64,000 nucleotides of DNA from Steromphala cineraria (GCA_916613615.1 OU744725.1:67092575-67156574), one strand, 5' to 3'; shown: positions 51,830-62,460, numbered from the stretch's first letter. Notes: generated by a model from the letters alone, not told the origin. Numbers and translations are program-made.

Positions 51830-52988
51830 ATCCTACACTGAATATGCCCTTTCATAAAAATGTGTGGAATCAAGCTTAACAAAGAAAATATTTTTCACTT
51901 TGTGGTGCGGATTAAAATGACCTCAACAGTGAAAGAAAATACTTTTTGGTGTGCCAGAAAAGGCGTATTTTTGCAACTAAACTTGATTACCCTGTAAAAA
52001 GTTCAGTATCAAAGGCTGTCATCTCGTGTATCAGAATGAACAGACGGATGACAGTTATTCTACTGCTGTCAGGGTATGGATAATTTCATGCACATTAGTG
52101 CTTCAAATGTCAACTTCAAAGAAACCATATGTCCAAAAACGTTTCAGGACGTTTAGCTTTCAAGGGTATGAAATGTCACTCTAACTTACTATTCTGAAGA
52201 TTATAAAGTCACTTAAGAATATACACAATATTTTGAAGCCTTCAGTTGAACAACTGGTCTTTCAATATGTGAAAGCAATTCAATTATAAAGAATTTAAAA
52301 CCAAAAACCTTCATATGAAATTACCATAATAAACGCCATTACACTAAGATTAACAACATACAATAACCAACATATATGACTCAAATACATCTTATAGATT
52401 GTTAATTTAGTTATTTTGTTTCAATTTAGAATATCATGAAAAATATCATGCAGGGGCAGGTTACTCCAGTGTACCATTCGTTATACATAATCGCCGCTAA
52501 ATGCTATTTAAAAACGAGGATGTGATTGAATAGCTTACGACTGGGTTTGTCTGCGCTAAACTGGTCATAGGAACATGCGATAGAGGTGGGTGCATTCAGA
52601 CCGAGACGGAGAGGATATTCTGGCTGGTCCGAGCCCCGATAGAGACAATATTTTATATATTTTATTCCTCGGAGTACGGTCGATTTCAATCAGACTGACT
52701 CAATGGTAATGCAAAATACTATTTAGAGTATTAACTCATATACAATTAATGTTTTTTCAAGGATTTTTACTCAGCTGGCCTCGTTATTACGCAAAGGCAT
52801 CCATGCATCTTTTTTTGTTCACTTTCAACACTTTAACTCAAGAATAGTTCTTTCACTGTTGTTGAGGCTTGAGGTAAACTGATTCCTCAAGCATACAATC
52901 AAATGAAATTTTAAAAGATCGAATCCTCATCTGTTGAATTCGTGCTTGATGGATGAGTGTAATTGTTACGAACCATCTGGGGTATATC

Positions 52989-53024
52989 ACAATCTGCAGA
53001 TTGTTCGAACAATCTGCAGATTGT
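52989..53024. repeat. Perfect 36-bp palindrome
   Basis: The 36 bases are identical to their own complement: two copies of the 16-bp palindrome acaatctgcagattgt joined by the palindromic TTCGAA centre. It is followed at once by a second palindrome, attgtgagctcacaat (centre GAGCTC). Confidence 0.95.
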
Positions 53025-53175
53025 GAGCTCACAATCTAGGAATATGTCAATATTCCTAGATTGTTTAAACAATCTGCAGATTGTGAGACCTGCACAATCT
53101 GGGAATTATCACAATCTAGGAATATTTTTGGTCCAACTAACGGAGTAGTGTTGTCAATTCCCAGATTGTGAATGG
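52989..53175. repeat. Nested palindromes at the head of the minisatellite
   Basis: The words cacaatct(a/g)gg and cc(c/t)agattgtg alternate in opposite directions, giving palindromes centred on CTGCAG, TTCGAA, GAGCTC and TTTAAA. These two words are the two orientations of the core motif of the array to the right, where only one orientation occurs. The array therefore starts with an inverted head. Confidence 0.85.
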
Positions 53176-56100
53176 CTATAAGCAACTGTGTATGGAATGG
53201 AATATAGGAAACGATTCCTAGATTGTGAAGGGCTCTTACGTGGTCTTTGGGTCCCTCTGACGGGGCAGTGTTGTCTTTTCCCAGATTGTGATGGAATCTA
53301 AGTGACTTTCTATCTTTAATCTATTGAGTAAGGGGGTACATTCCTAGATTGTGAGGGGCTCTTACATGGTCTTGGGGTCCCTCTGACGTAGCAGTGTAGT
53401 CTATTCCCAGATTGTGATGGACTCTTAGTGACTTTCTATCTTCAGTCTATGGAGTATGGGGGTACATTCCTAGATTGTGAGGGGCTCTTACATGGTCTTG
53501 GGGTCCCTCTGACGGGGCAGTGTAGTCTATTCCCAGATTGTGATGGACTCTTAGTGACTTTCTATCTTTAATCTATGGAGTATGGGGGTACATTCCTAGA
53601 TTGTGAGGGGCTCTTACATGGTCTTGGGGTCCCTCTGACGGGGCAGTGTAGTCTATTCCCAGATTGTGATGGACTCTTAGTGACTTTCTATCTTTAATCT
53701 ATTGAGTATGGGGGGTACATTCCTAGATTGTGAGGGGCTCTTACATGGTCTTGGGGTCCCTCTGACGGGGCAGTGTAGTCTATACCCAGATTGTGATGGA
53801 CTCTTAGTGACTTTCTATCTTTAATCTATGGAGTATGGGGGGTATATTCCTAGATTGTGAGGGGCTCTTACATGGTCTCAGGGTCCCTCTGACGGGGCAG
53901 TGTAGTCTATTCCCAGATTGTGATGGACTCTTAGTCACTTTCTATCTTTAATCTATTGAGTATGGGGGGTACATTCCTAGATTGTGAGGGGCTCTTACAT
54001 GGTCTTGGGGTCCCTCTGACGGGGCAGTGTAGTCTATACCCAGATTGTGATGGACTCTTAGTGACTTTCTATCTTTAATCTATGGAGTATGGGGGGTATA
54101 TTCCTAGATTGTGAGGGGCTCTTACATGGTCTTGGGGTCCCTCTGACGGGGCAGTGTTGTCTATTCCCAGATTGTGATGGACTCTTAGTGACTTTCTATC
54201 TTTAATCTATGGAGTATGGGGGTACATTCCTAGATTGTGAGGGGCTCTTACATGGTCTTGGGGTCCTTCTGACGGGGCAGTGTAGTCTATTCCCAGATTG
54301 TGATGGACTCTTAGCGACTTTCTATCTTCAGTCTATGGTGTATAGGGATATAGTCCTAGATTGTGAGGGGCTCTTACATGGTCTTGGGGTCCCTCTTACG
54401 GGGCAGTGTTGTCTATTCCCAGATTGTGATGGACTCTTAGTGACTTTCTATCTTCAGTCTATAAAGTATTGGGGTACATTCCTAGATTGTGAAGGGCTCT
54501 TACATGGTCTTGGGGTCCTTCTGACGGGACAGTGTAGTCTATTCCCAGATTGTGATGGACTCTTAGTGACATTTCATCTTTAATCTATTGAGTATGGGGG
54601 TACATTCTTAGCTTGTGAGGGGCTCTTACATGGTCTTGGGGTCCCTCTGACGGGGCAGTGTTGTCTATTCCCAGATTGTGATGGACTCTTAGTGACATTT
54701 CATCTTTAATCTATTGAGTATGGGGGTACATTCTTAGCTTGTGAGGGGCTCTTACATGGTCTTGGGGTCCCTCTGACGGGGCAGTGTAGTCTATTCCCAG
54801 ATTGTGATGGACTCTTAGCGACTTTCTATCTTCATTCCATTGAGTATAGGGGTATATTCCTAGATTGTGAAGGGCTCTTACATGGTATTGGGGTCCTTCT
54901 GACGGGGCAGTGTAGTCTATTCCCAGATTGTGATGGACTCTTAGCGACTTTCTATCTTCAGTCTATGGTGTATAGGGGTATATTCCTAGATTGTGAGGGG
55001 CTCTTTCATGGTCTTGGGGTCCCTCTGACGGGGCAGTGTTGTCTATTCCCAGATTGTGATGGACTCTTAGTGACTTTCTATCTTTAATCTATTGAGTATG
55101 GGGGTATATTCCTAGATTGTGAAGGGCTCTTACATGGTATTCGGGTCCTTCTGACGGGGCAGTGTAGTCTATACCCAGATTGTGATGGACTCTTAGTGAC
55201 TTTCTATCTTTAATCTATGGAGTATGGGGGGTATATTCCTAGATTGTGAGGGGCTCTTACATGGTCTCAGGGTCCCTCTGACGGGGCAGTGTAGTCTATT
55301 CCCAGATTGTGATGGACTCTTAGTGACTTTCTATCTTTAATCTATTGAGTATGGGGGGTACATTCCTAGATTGTGAGGGGCTCTTACATGGTCTTGGGGT
55401 CCCTCTGACGGGGCAGTGTAGTCTATACCCAGATTGTGATGGACTCTTAGTGACTTTCTATCTTTTATCTATGGAGTATGGGGGTACATTCCTAGATTGT
55501 GAGGGGCTCTTACACGGTCTCAGGGTCCCTCTGACGGGGCAGTGTTGTCTATTCCCAGATTGTGATGGACTCTTAGTGACTTTCTATCTTTAATCTATGG
55601 AGTATGGGGGGTACATTCCTAGATTGTGAGGGGCTCTTACATGGTCTTGGGGTCCTTCTGACGGGGCAATGTAGTCTATTCCCAGATTGTGATGGACTCT
55701 TAGCGACTTTCTATCTTCAGTCTATGGTGTATAGGGGTATATTCCTAGATTGTGAGGGGCTCTTACATGGTCTTGGGGTCCCTCTGACGGGGCAGTGTTG
55801 TCTATTCCCAGATTGTGATGGACTCTTAGTGACTTTCTATCTTCATTCTATTGAGTATAGGGGTACATTCCTAGATTGTGAAGGGCTCTTACATGGTATT
55901 GGGGTCCTTCTGACGAGGCAGTGTAGTCTATTCCCAGATTGTGATGGACTCTTAGCGACTTTCTATCTTCAGTCTATGGTGTATAGGGGTTTATTCCTAG
56001 ATTGTGAGGGGCTCTTACATGGTCTTGGGGTCCCTCTGACGGGGCAGTGTTGTCTATTCCCAGATTGTGATGGACTCTTAGTGACTTTCTATCTTTAATC

Positions 56101-57340
56101 TATTGAGTATGGGGGTATATTCCTAGATTGTGAAGGGCTCTTACATGGTATTGGGGTCCTTCTGACGGGGCAGTGTAGTCTATACCCAGATTGTGATGGA
56201 CTCTTAGTGACTTTCTATCTTCAGCATATGGAGTATGGGGGTACATTCCTAGATTGTGAGGGGCTCTTACATGGTTTGGGGGTCCCTCTGACGGGGCAGT
56301 GTAGTCTATTCCCAGATTGTGATGGACTCTTTGCGACTTTCTATCTTCATTCTATGGAGTATAGGGTTACATTCCTAGATTCTGAGCGGCTCTTACCTAG
56401 TCTTTGTGTCCCTCTGGCGGGGCAGTGTGATCTATTCCCAGATTGTGAAGGGCTATGAGCGGTTTTCTATCTTCAATTTATGTAATATAGAGAACGATTC
56501 TTAGATTGTGAAGGGCTCATAGCTGGTCTTAGTGTTCAAGTGACGGGTTAGTATGCTCCATTCCCAGATTGTGAAGGGCTATGAGCCGTTTTCTATCTTC
56601 AATTTATGTAATATAGAGAACGATTCTTAGATGGTGAAGGGCTCATAGCTGGTCTTAGTGTCCAATTGACGGGTTAGTATGGTCCATTCCCAAATTGTGA
56701 AGGACTATGAGCGGGTTTCTATCTTCATTTTATGCAATATAGAGAACGATTCCTAGATTGTGAAGGGCTCATAGCTTGTCTTAGTGTCCAACTGACGGCT
56801 TAGTATGGTCCATTCCCAGATTGTGAAGGGCTATGAGCCGTTTTCTATCTTCAATTTATGTAATATAGAGAACGATTCTTAGATGGTGAAGGGCTCATAG
56901 CTGGTCTTAGTGTCCAATTGACGGGTTAGTATGGTCCATTCCCAGATTGTGAAGGGCTATGAGCCGTTTTCTATCTTCAATTTATGTAATATAGAGAACG
57001 ATTCTTAGATGGTGAAGGGCTCATAGCTGGTCTTAGTGTCCAATTGACGGGTTAGTATGGTCCATTCCCAAATTGTGAAGGACTATGAGCGGGTTTCTAT
57101 CTTCATTTTATGCAATATAGAGAACGATTCCTAGATTGTGAAGGGCTCATAGCTTGTCTTAGTGTCCAATTGACGGGTTAGTATGGTCCATTCCCAGATT
57201 GTGAAGGACTATGCGCGATTATCTATCATCAGTTCAAGCAATATAGGGGTAAATTCCTAGATTGTGAAGGGCTCTTAGCTTGTCATGATGTCCAACTGAC
57301 GGTGAGGTGTTGTCCATTTCAATATTGTGAAGGACTGTGA
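53176..57340. repeat. 126-bp minisatellite, about 33 units
   Basis: 'tcctagattgtgagggg' recurs at 53342, 53468, 53594, 53721, 53848 and so on, with a period of 126-127. Each unit holds two halves of about 63 bp, each starting with cc(t/c)agattgtga.gg, so the basic unit is 63 bp. Two families are present: units to about 56,440 with 'ggtccctctgacggggcag', and units from about 56,460 to 57,230 with 'gagaacgattcttag' (gagaacg at 56490, 56616, 56742, 56868, 56994, 57120; period exactly 126). Because 126 is a multiple of three, frames of 42 residues per unit stay open through several units (54209-54583, 55604-56098), but TAA in 'ctttaatc' variants stops them. Not a gene. Confidence 0.95.
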
Positions 57341-57823
57341 GCTATTTTCTTTGTTCACGAAATGGTGTATTGGGTGATTCCCAGGTTGTGAAGGAATGTG
57401 TGCATATTTTTTAGAAACAAGAACTATTTAATTTTACGGTAAAATCCTGGGATTGTGAACGGCTATGTGTGTGTCTTTTGAAAGACAGATTTTAGAATAT
57501 TGAAATCAGTGATCGAAAATATATTGTCTGATGGAAAGGATAGTTAGCAGTAAACCTTATTATTATTATTATTAACGCCCGTCTGTATTACTTTTTCAGT
57601 GTTTAGAATTGTTTTACCTAAGTAAATACCTTTTAAGAGGCAATTTTTAAGGCACAAATAAATTGTTGGTACTTTTCATTGCAGTTTCTTGGGAATAGTG
57701 TACTCTGTTTACCGTCTTTGACATTTACTGGTTATCATTATAGATATACTTCAAATTCATATTCTTTAGGATTTGAATTTAAGAACCTTGATTTGGCGGT
57801 ATGAAGAAAGGCCAGTTCAATAG
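57341..57823. other. Decayed array end and unassigned AT-rich DNA
   Basis: To about 57,480 the 'ccaggttgtgaagg' and 'tgggattgtgaacgg' words show decayed minisatellite units. A short (att)n run lies at about 57,560. No gene is visible. Confidence 0.6.
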
Positions 57824-57838
57824 AGCAGTGACGGTGAT

Positions 57839-57923
57839 CGGAAAAAAAGTAACAGGAAAAAAAGTAACGGAAAAAAAGTAACAGTATTTGCTAGGAAAAA
57901 AAGTAACAGGAAAAAAAGTAACA
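57839..57923 (+). repeat. Left inverted end: five 14-bp words
   Basis: ggaaaaaaagtaac repeated five times with 'a' or no spacer, interrupted once by 'agtatttgcta'. Confidence 0.95.
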
Positions 57924-57987
57924 GTTTTTTGTTTTGTTTTTTATTTAATGAGGTCTATAACCTGTTTCATTTTGTTTGATCAATTCG

Positions 57988-58179
57988 TTACTTTCTAGAT
58001 AGTGTTGTAGTCTTGTAGTCGAGTGTTTTACATAGATTTGATGTTAAGGAGACTGGTCTATATGAATCGGATTTGGCAGGGTCTTTTCCCTGTTTGTGTA
58101 ATGGTATAATCATAATTTCTTTCCAGTGTGTTACATCTTGTTTAGGTTTTGCTCTCAAATATTTTGAAATACTTCCCAA
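57988..58179 (-). pseudogene. LINE reverse transcriptase fragment (captured)
   Basis: Minus-strand frame of 63 codons that includes HWKEIMIIPLHKQGKDP and SDSYRPVSLTSNLCKTLDY. This is the [W]-x-x-A/I-x-I-x-P-x-x-K-x-GKD-P...SYRP(I/V)SLTS block at the start of the reverse transcriptase of Jockey/I-group LINEs. Catalytic motifs (A, FADD) lie outside the captured part. It differs clearly from the LINE at 58988-62395, which has NNYRGITL in the same place, so it came from another family. Confidence 0.75.
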
Positions 58180-58526
58180 TTTGCTTTGTTAAAATTCCAA
58201 CTGTTGTGGGTATTGTTTTTGTGTGGTTAAAGGGGTTAAGTTTTGATAGGTAATTATTAAGTAAATGAGTGAGGCCAGTGTGATAGTAAATGAGGGAAGC
58301 CAGTCCAAATGATCAATTAAGGGAGAGTATTATGTTGATATAATTGAGCAGGTGAGAAGGAAACAGTTAATACCAATGTAATTATGTTGTTTTAAGTAAC
58401 AAGTGTACCTTTGATGTTAAATGTGATGTAAGTGTGATACTCTTCTTTAATGATAAGATTATCAACACTAATCCTAATATAATTCAAATTCAATTTCCTA
58501 CTAAAGTGTTTCTTTATATAAGAAGT

Positions 58527-58584
58527 GTTACTTTTTTTCCTGTTACTTTTTTTCCGTTACTTTTTTTCCTGTTACTTTTTTTCC
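58527..58584 (-). repeat. Right inverted end: four 14-bp words
   Basis: gttactttttttcc four times; read on the minus strand it repeats the left end in the same order of spacers for the first three words. Confidence 0.95.
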
Positions 58585-58987
58585 TACATTCAGCAGTGAC
58601 ATGTGCCAACAATACATGTATTTGATCAAAAACTTCACATTTGACTATATCATTTATGAGAAACTTATTTGAAATTTTGAATAAAATTTTGATCATTTCT
58701 ATGTGAAATGTCATAATCTTTCAACTACATGTATGTGTAATCTTGTGATCTCTGTGGCAAATGCTTGATTAATCCTCAAATGCTCAAATCAGCCAACAAA
58801 TGTACTTGAAATGAATATACATTCAATTAGAAGGAGGAAGTTGGTGTGATTGTGCGAGATTGCAGCTCAAGTCAGACATGGACGCGACACAGTGACACGT
58901 TGTTGTGATAACCATCTGAATAACCGTCAGACGGCTGGTCTAATTATATAACATGACACGGTATAAATTATTATTGATAGATAGTAG

Positions 58988-61900
58988 GACAACGCAGGGG
59001 ACGGACTGAGTATCCTTTCGTGGAACTGTAACGGTTTAACGCCGAGTAAACTAGAGTCAAAGGAGTTTAAGTTAACGTTGGGTCACTATGACGTCATAGG
59101 TCTTTGTGAGACTTGGACAGATATGGACAGCTGTGTTGATTTAGACACTTATCACGCCTTCAGATTCCACAGGAAGTTCGTTCATAGAAGGGCTAAACGG
59201 AACAGTGGAGGTACTATTATTTACGTGAAAGACGCCATCAGAGAAGGTGTGTCAGTAGTAAAAAACATTTATGACACAATAGTATGCTTAAAATTTGACT
59301 CTAAGTATTTTGGTATAAAAAACAATGTGTATATATGTTTTGTTTACATTTGGCCAGAGGGGTCATCTGCTTACATGGTACATAATGTTAATTTATTTGA
59401 TGAATTACTTGATGTGTTCAATTGTTATAATAATTGTGGTGACATTTACTTTGTGGGCGATTTTAACTCAAGAGTTGGCAATCAAGCAGATTTCGTTGTA
59501 AATGACGGTGTTGATATAAACGTGGACAAGACAACATACATACCTGATGAACATGCTGATAGAAGATCCCATGATAACATAGTGAATGGATTCGGGACAC
59601 AACTATTGGATATATGCAAAGCATCAGGGCTACGTATAGGGAATGGGAGATTGAACAGCGATGCTGATGGTAGATACACGTTTTACAACAGGAATGGCAG
59701 TTCAGTTATTGACTATATTGTTCTTCATGAATCTGCCATTAAACAAGTCAAGGATTTCACTGTTCATAATTTTAACGAGTACAGTGATCATGCACCCCTA
59801 AGTTTCACCGTGACAGGAATTAGTGTATCCGGGAATGCAACTACAACTAGACAAGGTCATAGGGCTGTACACTACAAATGGAATGAAGAATACAGAGAGC
59901 CTTTCAGGGAAGCAGTCACTAAAGAGTTACCGAACCTGACTGAAGCTGTAACCTGCCAAGATGTTGATAAGGCAATAGAGAAATATAGCCAAATCTTAAA
60001 TAACTGTGCTGAATTCATGACGAAGCGAGTTTTCACAACAGCAAACAACAACACAATGAGCGACTCTGGTAACGCAAAGTGGTTTAATACAGAGTGCAGA
60101 ACAGCGAAAAACTACTATATTCATGCTTTAAATGCCTTTAGTGATAACTCAACAGAAAAAAACAGGATAGCACTGTGTGATAAGAAGAAATATTATAAAA
60201 GCGTGTTACGTAATGCCAGGAGAAAACACAAACGGAAGCTGAGTAAAGAGGTAGAGAAATTAAAAACGTTGAATCCGAGAGAATTCTGGAAATACTTCAA
60301 AAAGAAGAAAGGGGCAGATGACATTGAGCTTAGCGTCGATGATTTCCGAGAACACTTTGAAAATCTTAGTACACAAGAACATAGGGATTGCAATAATGCC
60401 ATTGATTCACTAAGCGGCGAAACTGTATTTGAAGAACTTGATTGTGAGATAACGCAAGATGAAATCCAATCAGCTATTAAAAGACTGAAACCAAAGAAAT
60501 CCCACTCAAGTGATAATCTTTTAAATGAGTACTTCATTAACGCTGGGGATATACTATCTAATAGCATGACAACTCTATTCAACACTATATTGAATACAGG
60601 ACGCTTCCCTGCACAGTGGAGTGAAGGAGTTATCGTTCCTATCTACAAGAAAGGGGGCAAATCTGATACAAACAACTATCGGGGGATTACGCTGAATAGC
60701 TGTTTCTCAAAAATATTCACCTCTGTTTTAAATGCAAGACTTTCAAAGTGGGCAAACATAAACAATTCCATATCTGATGCACAGCTAGCCTATAAATCTG
60801 GATACTCAACCATTGATGCTCTGTTTATGTTGAATTCTCTAGTCACAAGGTATCTAAGTATTAATAAGAGACTCTATGCATCATTTGTTGACCTGTCTAA
60901 GGCATTTGATACCATCCAAAGGAATTCACTGATGTTCAAGTTGCATAGATGTGGTGTTCGCGGAAAGATGCTTTCAGTGATACAGTCGATGTACAGTGAG
61001 GTGAAATCCTGTGTGAAGCTTAATGGAGAGCTGTCGACGCTATTTCATTGTGATGTCGGTATAAAGCAGGGTGAGGTTCTGTCACCCATTCTCTTCTCAC
61101 TATACATAGAAGATCTGGAATCAGCCTTACAAGAGGGTATGGATAGCGGTTTGTTGTTGGAGTATCTACAAATCATGCTTGTACTTTTCGCAGATGATAT
61201 GGTCTTGCTTTCTGAAACACAAGAAGGTCTCCAAACATCGCTGGATATATTGTACGACTACTGCGAAACCTGGGGTCTTAACGTCAATGTTAACAAAACA
61301 AAAGTTATGGTTTTTCGGAAAGGTGGAAAGTTGAAACCTAACGAGGCGTGGATGTATGGTGAGAGCCAGTTGGAAACAGTGAATCACTTTAACTACCTTG
61401 GTAATATCATCAATTATAACGGCTCTCTAACTATGTCTACAAAGACTTTGGCTGGTAAAGGTCTGAAAGCGATGAACGTACTACTACAAATACTGAGAAA
61501 TCTTGACTTCACACCAAAAACCAAGTGCCAGTTGTTCGACGCATTCGTCGCATCTACAATGAGCTATGGATGTGAAATTTGGGGCTATATCAAAGCAAAT
61601 GAAATTGAGAGGATACATCTAAAGTTTTTGAAAAGGATTCTTAATGTACATAGTAAAGCCTGCAACGCAGCTGTTTATGGAGAACTCGGCAGATATCCCC
61701 TCTATATCAACAGGTGTGTACGTGTGATATCGTACTGGTTCAAGGTGCGGAGCTCTTCTAATTGTATCCTGAACACATTACATAATATCTCTGTCAATAG
61801 CGGTAATACCTGGGCGGCAAATGTCAAGAAATTATTGAGTGAAAACGGTTTTTTATATGTCTGGGATAACCCCTCCTGTGTTGACAATAATGTATTTCTA

Positions 61901-62395
61901 GCCATTTTTAAGCAAAGATTAGTAGATGCCTTCACACAGAAATGGAGAAGTGATATCGAAAACAGCAACAAGATGTCTCTCTACAAAACTATCAAAACGG
62001 ATCTGCATTATGAACCGTATCTGGATATAGTCTGTACAAAACCCTACAAGTCAGCTATCTGCAAATTACGAACATCGAGTCATCAATTGCAAATTGAAAT
62101 TGGAAGGTATTTAAATACCCCAAGATGTGAAAGATTCTGTAAATATTGTTTAAATGTACAAAAGGTTCAGGAAATCGAAGATGAGTACCACTTCATGTTG
62201 CAGTGCCCATCATATCACGTTGAACGAACTAATCTCATTCACCCCTACTATTGGAAACGGCCGAGTGTCTACAAGTTAATGGAATTATTTACAAATCACA
62301 ACAAAACTCATGTCATAAACGTCAGTAAATATATAAGCTTATGTAATAAGAAGCGTTGTACACAACTATACAAGTCAGTTCTTCCCCATGTATAG
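58988..62395 (+). CDS. LINE ORF2: endonuclease and reverse transcriptase
   Basis: The frame is open from after TAG at 58985-58987 to TAG at 62393-62395, about 1135 codons. The product would nick target DNA and copy the element RNA into it in the nucleus. Residues counted from 59078: the AP-type endonuclease has SWNCNGL upstream at about 59,013, CETW at 10-13, GDFNSR at 127-132 and YSDHAP near 235-240. The reverse transcriptase has NNYRGITL near 532-539, VDLSKAFD at 604-611 (motif A), GIKQGEVLSP at 661-670 and FADD at 704-707 (motif C). A C-terminal zinc-knuckle-like CxxC...HxxxxC lies near 1017-1045. The first in-frame ATG (59123) lies inside the conserved endonuclease, so translation must start without it, or the true start is lost. 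All catalytic residues I can check are present. Confidence 0.9.
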   Translation, partial: DNAGDGLSILSWNCNGLTPSKLESKEFKLTLGHYDVIGLCETWTDMDSCVDLDTYHAFRFHRKFVHRRAKRNSGGTIIYVKDAIREGVSVVKNIYDTIVCLKFDSKYFGIKNNVYICFVYIWPEGSSAYMVHNVNLFDELLDVFNCYNNCGDIYFVGDFNSRVGNQADFVVNDGVDINVDKTTYIPDEHADRRSHDNIVNGFGTQLLDICKASGLRIGNGRLNSDADGRYTFYNRNGSSVIDYIVLHESAIKQVKDFTVHNFNEYSDHAPLSFTVTGISVSGNATTTRQGHRAVHYKWNEEYREPFREAVTKELPNLTEAVTCQDVDKAIEKYSQILNNCAEFMTKRVFTTANNNTMSDSGNAKWFNTECRTAKNYYIHALNAFSDNSTEKNRIALCDKKKYYKSVLRNARRKHKRKLSKEVEKLKTLNPREFWKYFKKKKGADDIELSVDDFREHFENLSTQEHRDCNNAIDSLSGETVFEELDCEITQDEIQSAIKRLKPKKSHSSDNLLNEYFINAGDILSNSMTTLFNTILNTGRFPAQWSEGVIVPIYKKGGKSDTNNYRGITLNSCFSKIFTSVLNARLSKWANINNSISDAQLAYKSGYSTIDALFMLNSLVTRYLSINKRLYASFVDLSKAFDTIQRNSLMFKLHRCGVRGKMLSVIQSMYSEVKSCVKLNGELSTLFHCDVGIKQGEVLSPILFSLYIEDLESALQEGMDSGLLLEYLQIMLVLFADDMVLLSETQEGLQTSLDILYDYCETWGLNVNVNKTKVMVFRKGGKLKPNEAWMYGESQLETVNHFNYLGNIINYNGSLTMSTKTLAGKGLKAMNVLLQILRNLDFTPKTKCQLFDAFVASTMSYGCEIWGYIKANEIERIHLKFLKRILNVHSKACNAAVYGELGRYPLYINRCVRVISYWFKVRSSSNCILNTLHNISVNSGNTWAANVKKLLSENGFLYVWDNPSCVDNNVFLAIFKQRLVDAFTQKWRSDIENSNKMSLYKTIKTDLHYEPYLDIVCTKPYKSAICKLRTSSHQLQIEIGRYLNTPRCERFCKYCLNVQKVQEIEDEYHFMLQCPSYHVERTNLIHPYYWKRPSVYKLMELFTNHNKTHVINVSKYISLCNKKRCTQLYKSVLPHV

Positions 62396-62460
62396 CCATG
62401 TACCCACACCTAGCTTTATTCATGTAACATACGATGAGGGGTCTTAAAGGCCCAAGTCGA

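Larger units (their letters stand above)
45220..52962. repeat. Large tandem unit SU4 (X-B, interrupted)
   Basis: X about 45220-47652, then an insertion (47653-48255), B about 48256-49610, a second insertion (about 49612-51835), the rest of B and the start of C to about 52962, where the minisatellite array begins at the 'gagtgtaatt' word (compare 28,474). D, E and F are missing. It is more diverged than SU2 and SU3 and lacks the tRNA-like SINE head. Confidence 0.65.
57833..58591. mobile_element. MULE-like element enclosing a LINE fragment
   Basis: The element is flanked by a perfect 9-bp direct repeat, agcagtgac, at 57824-57832 and 58592-58600. Its ends are inverted arrays of the 14-bp word ggaaaaaaagtaac: five copies on the left (57839-57923) and four in the opposite direction on the right (58527-58584), matching base for base over the first three copies and their spacers. 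The 9-bp duplication with long inverted ends points to a Mutator-like element. The 600-bp interior is not transposase but carries a piece of LINE reverse transcriptase, as in Pack-MULE gene capture. Flanks, ends and interior are seen; the capture mechanism is inferred. Confidence 0.75.

Noticed and set aside
54209..56458. Repetitive 'DCEGLL' protein frames
   Set aside because: Product of a 126-bp minisatellite; frames end in units with TAA and no start context, promoter or flanking exons are visible.
53176..57340. CRISPR-like array
   Set aside because: Units are 126 bp with no unique spacers, and the DNA is from an animal.
61166..61387. Minus-strand open frames inside the LINE (also 59482-60054, 60193-60585, 61702-61971)
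   Set aside because: Shadows of the real plus-strand ORF2; no domains.
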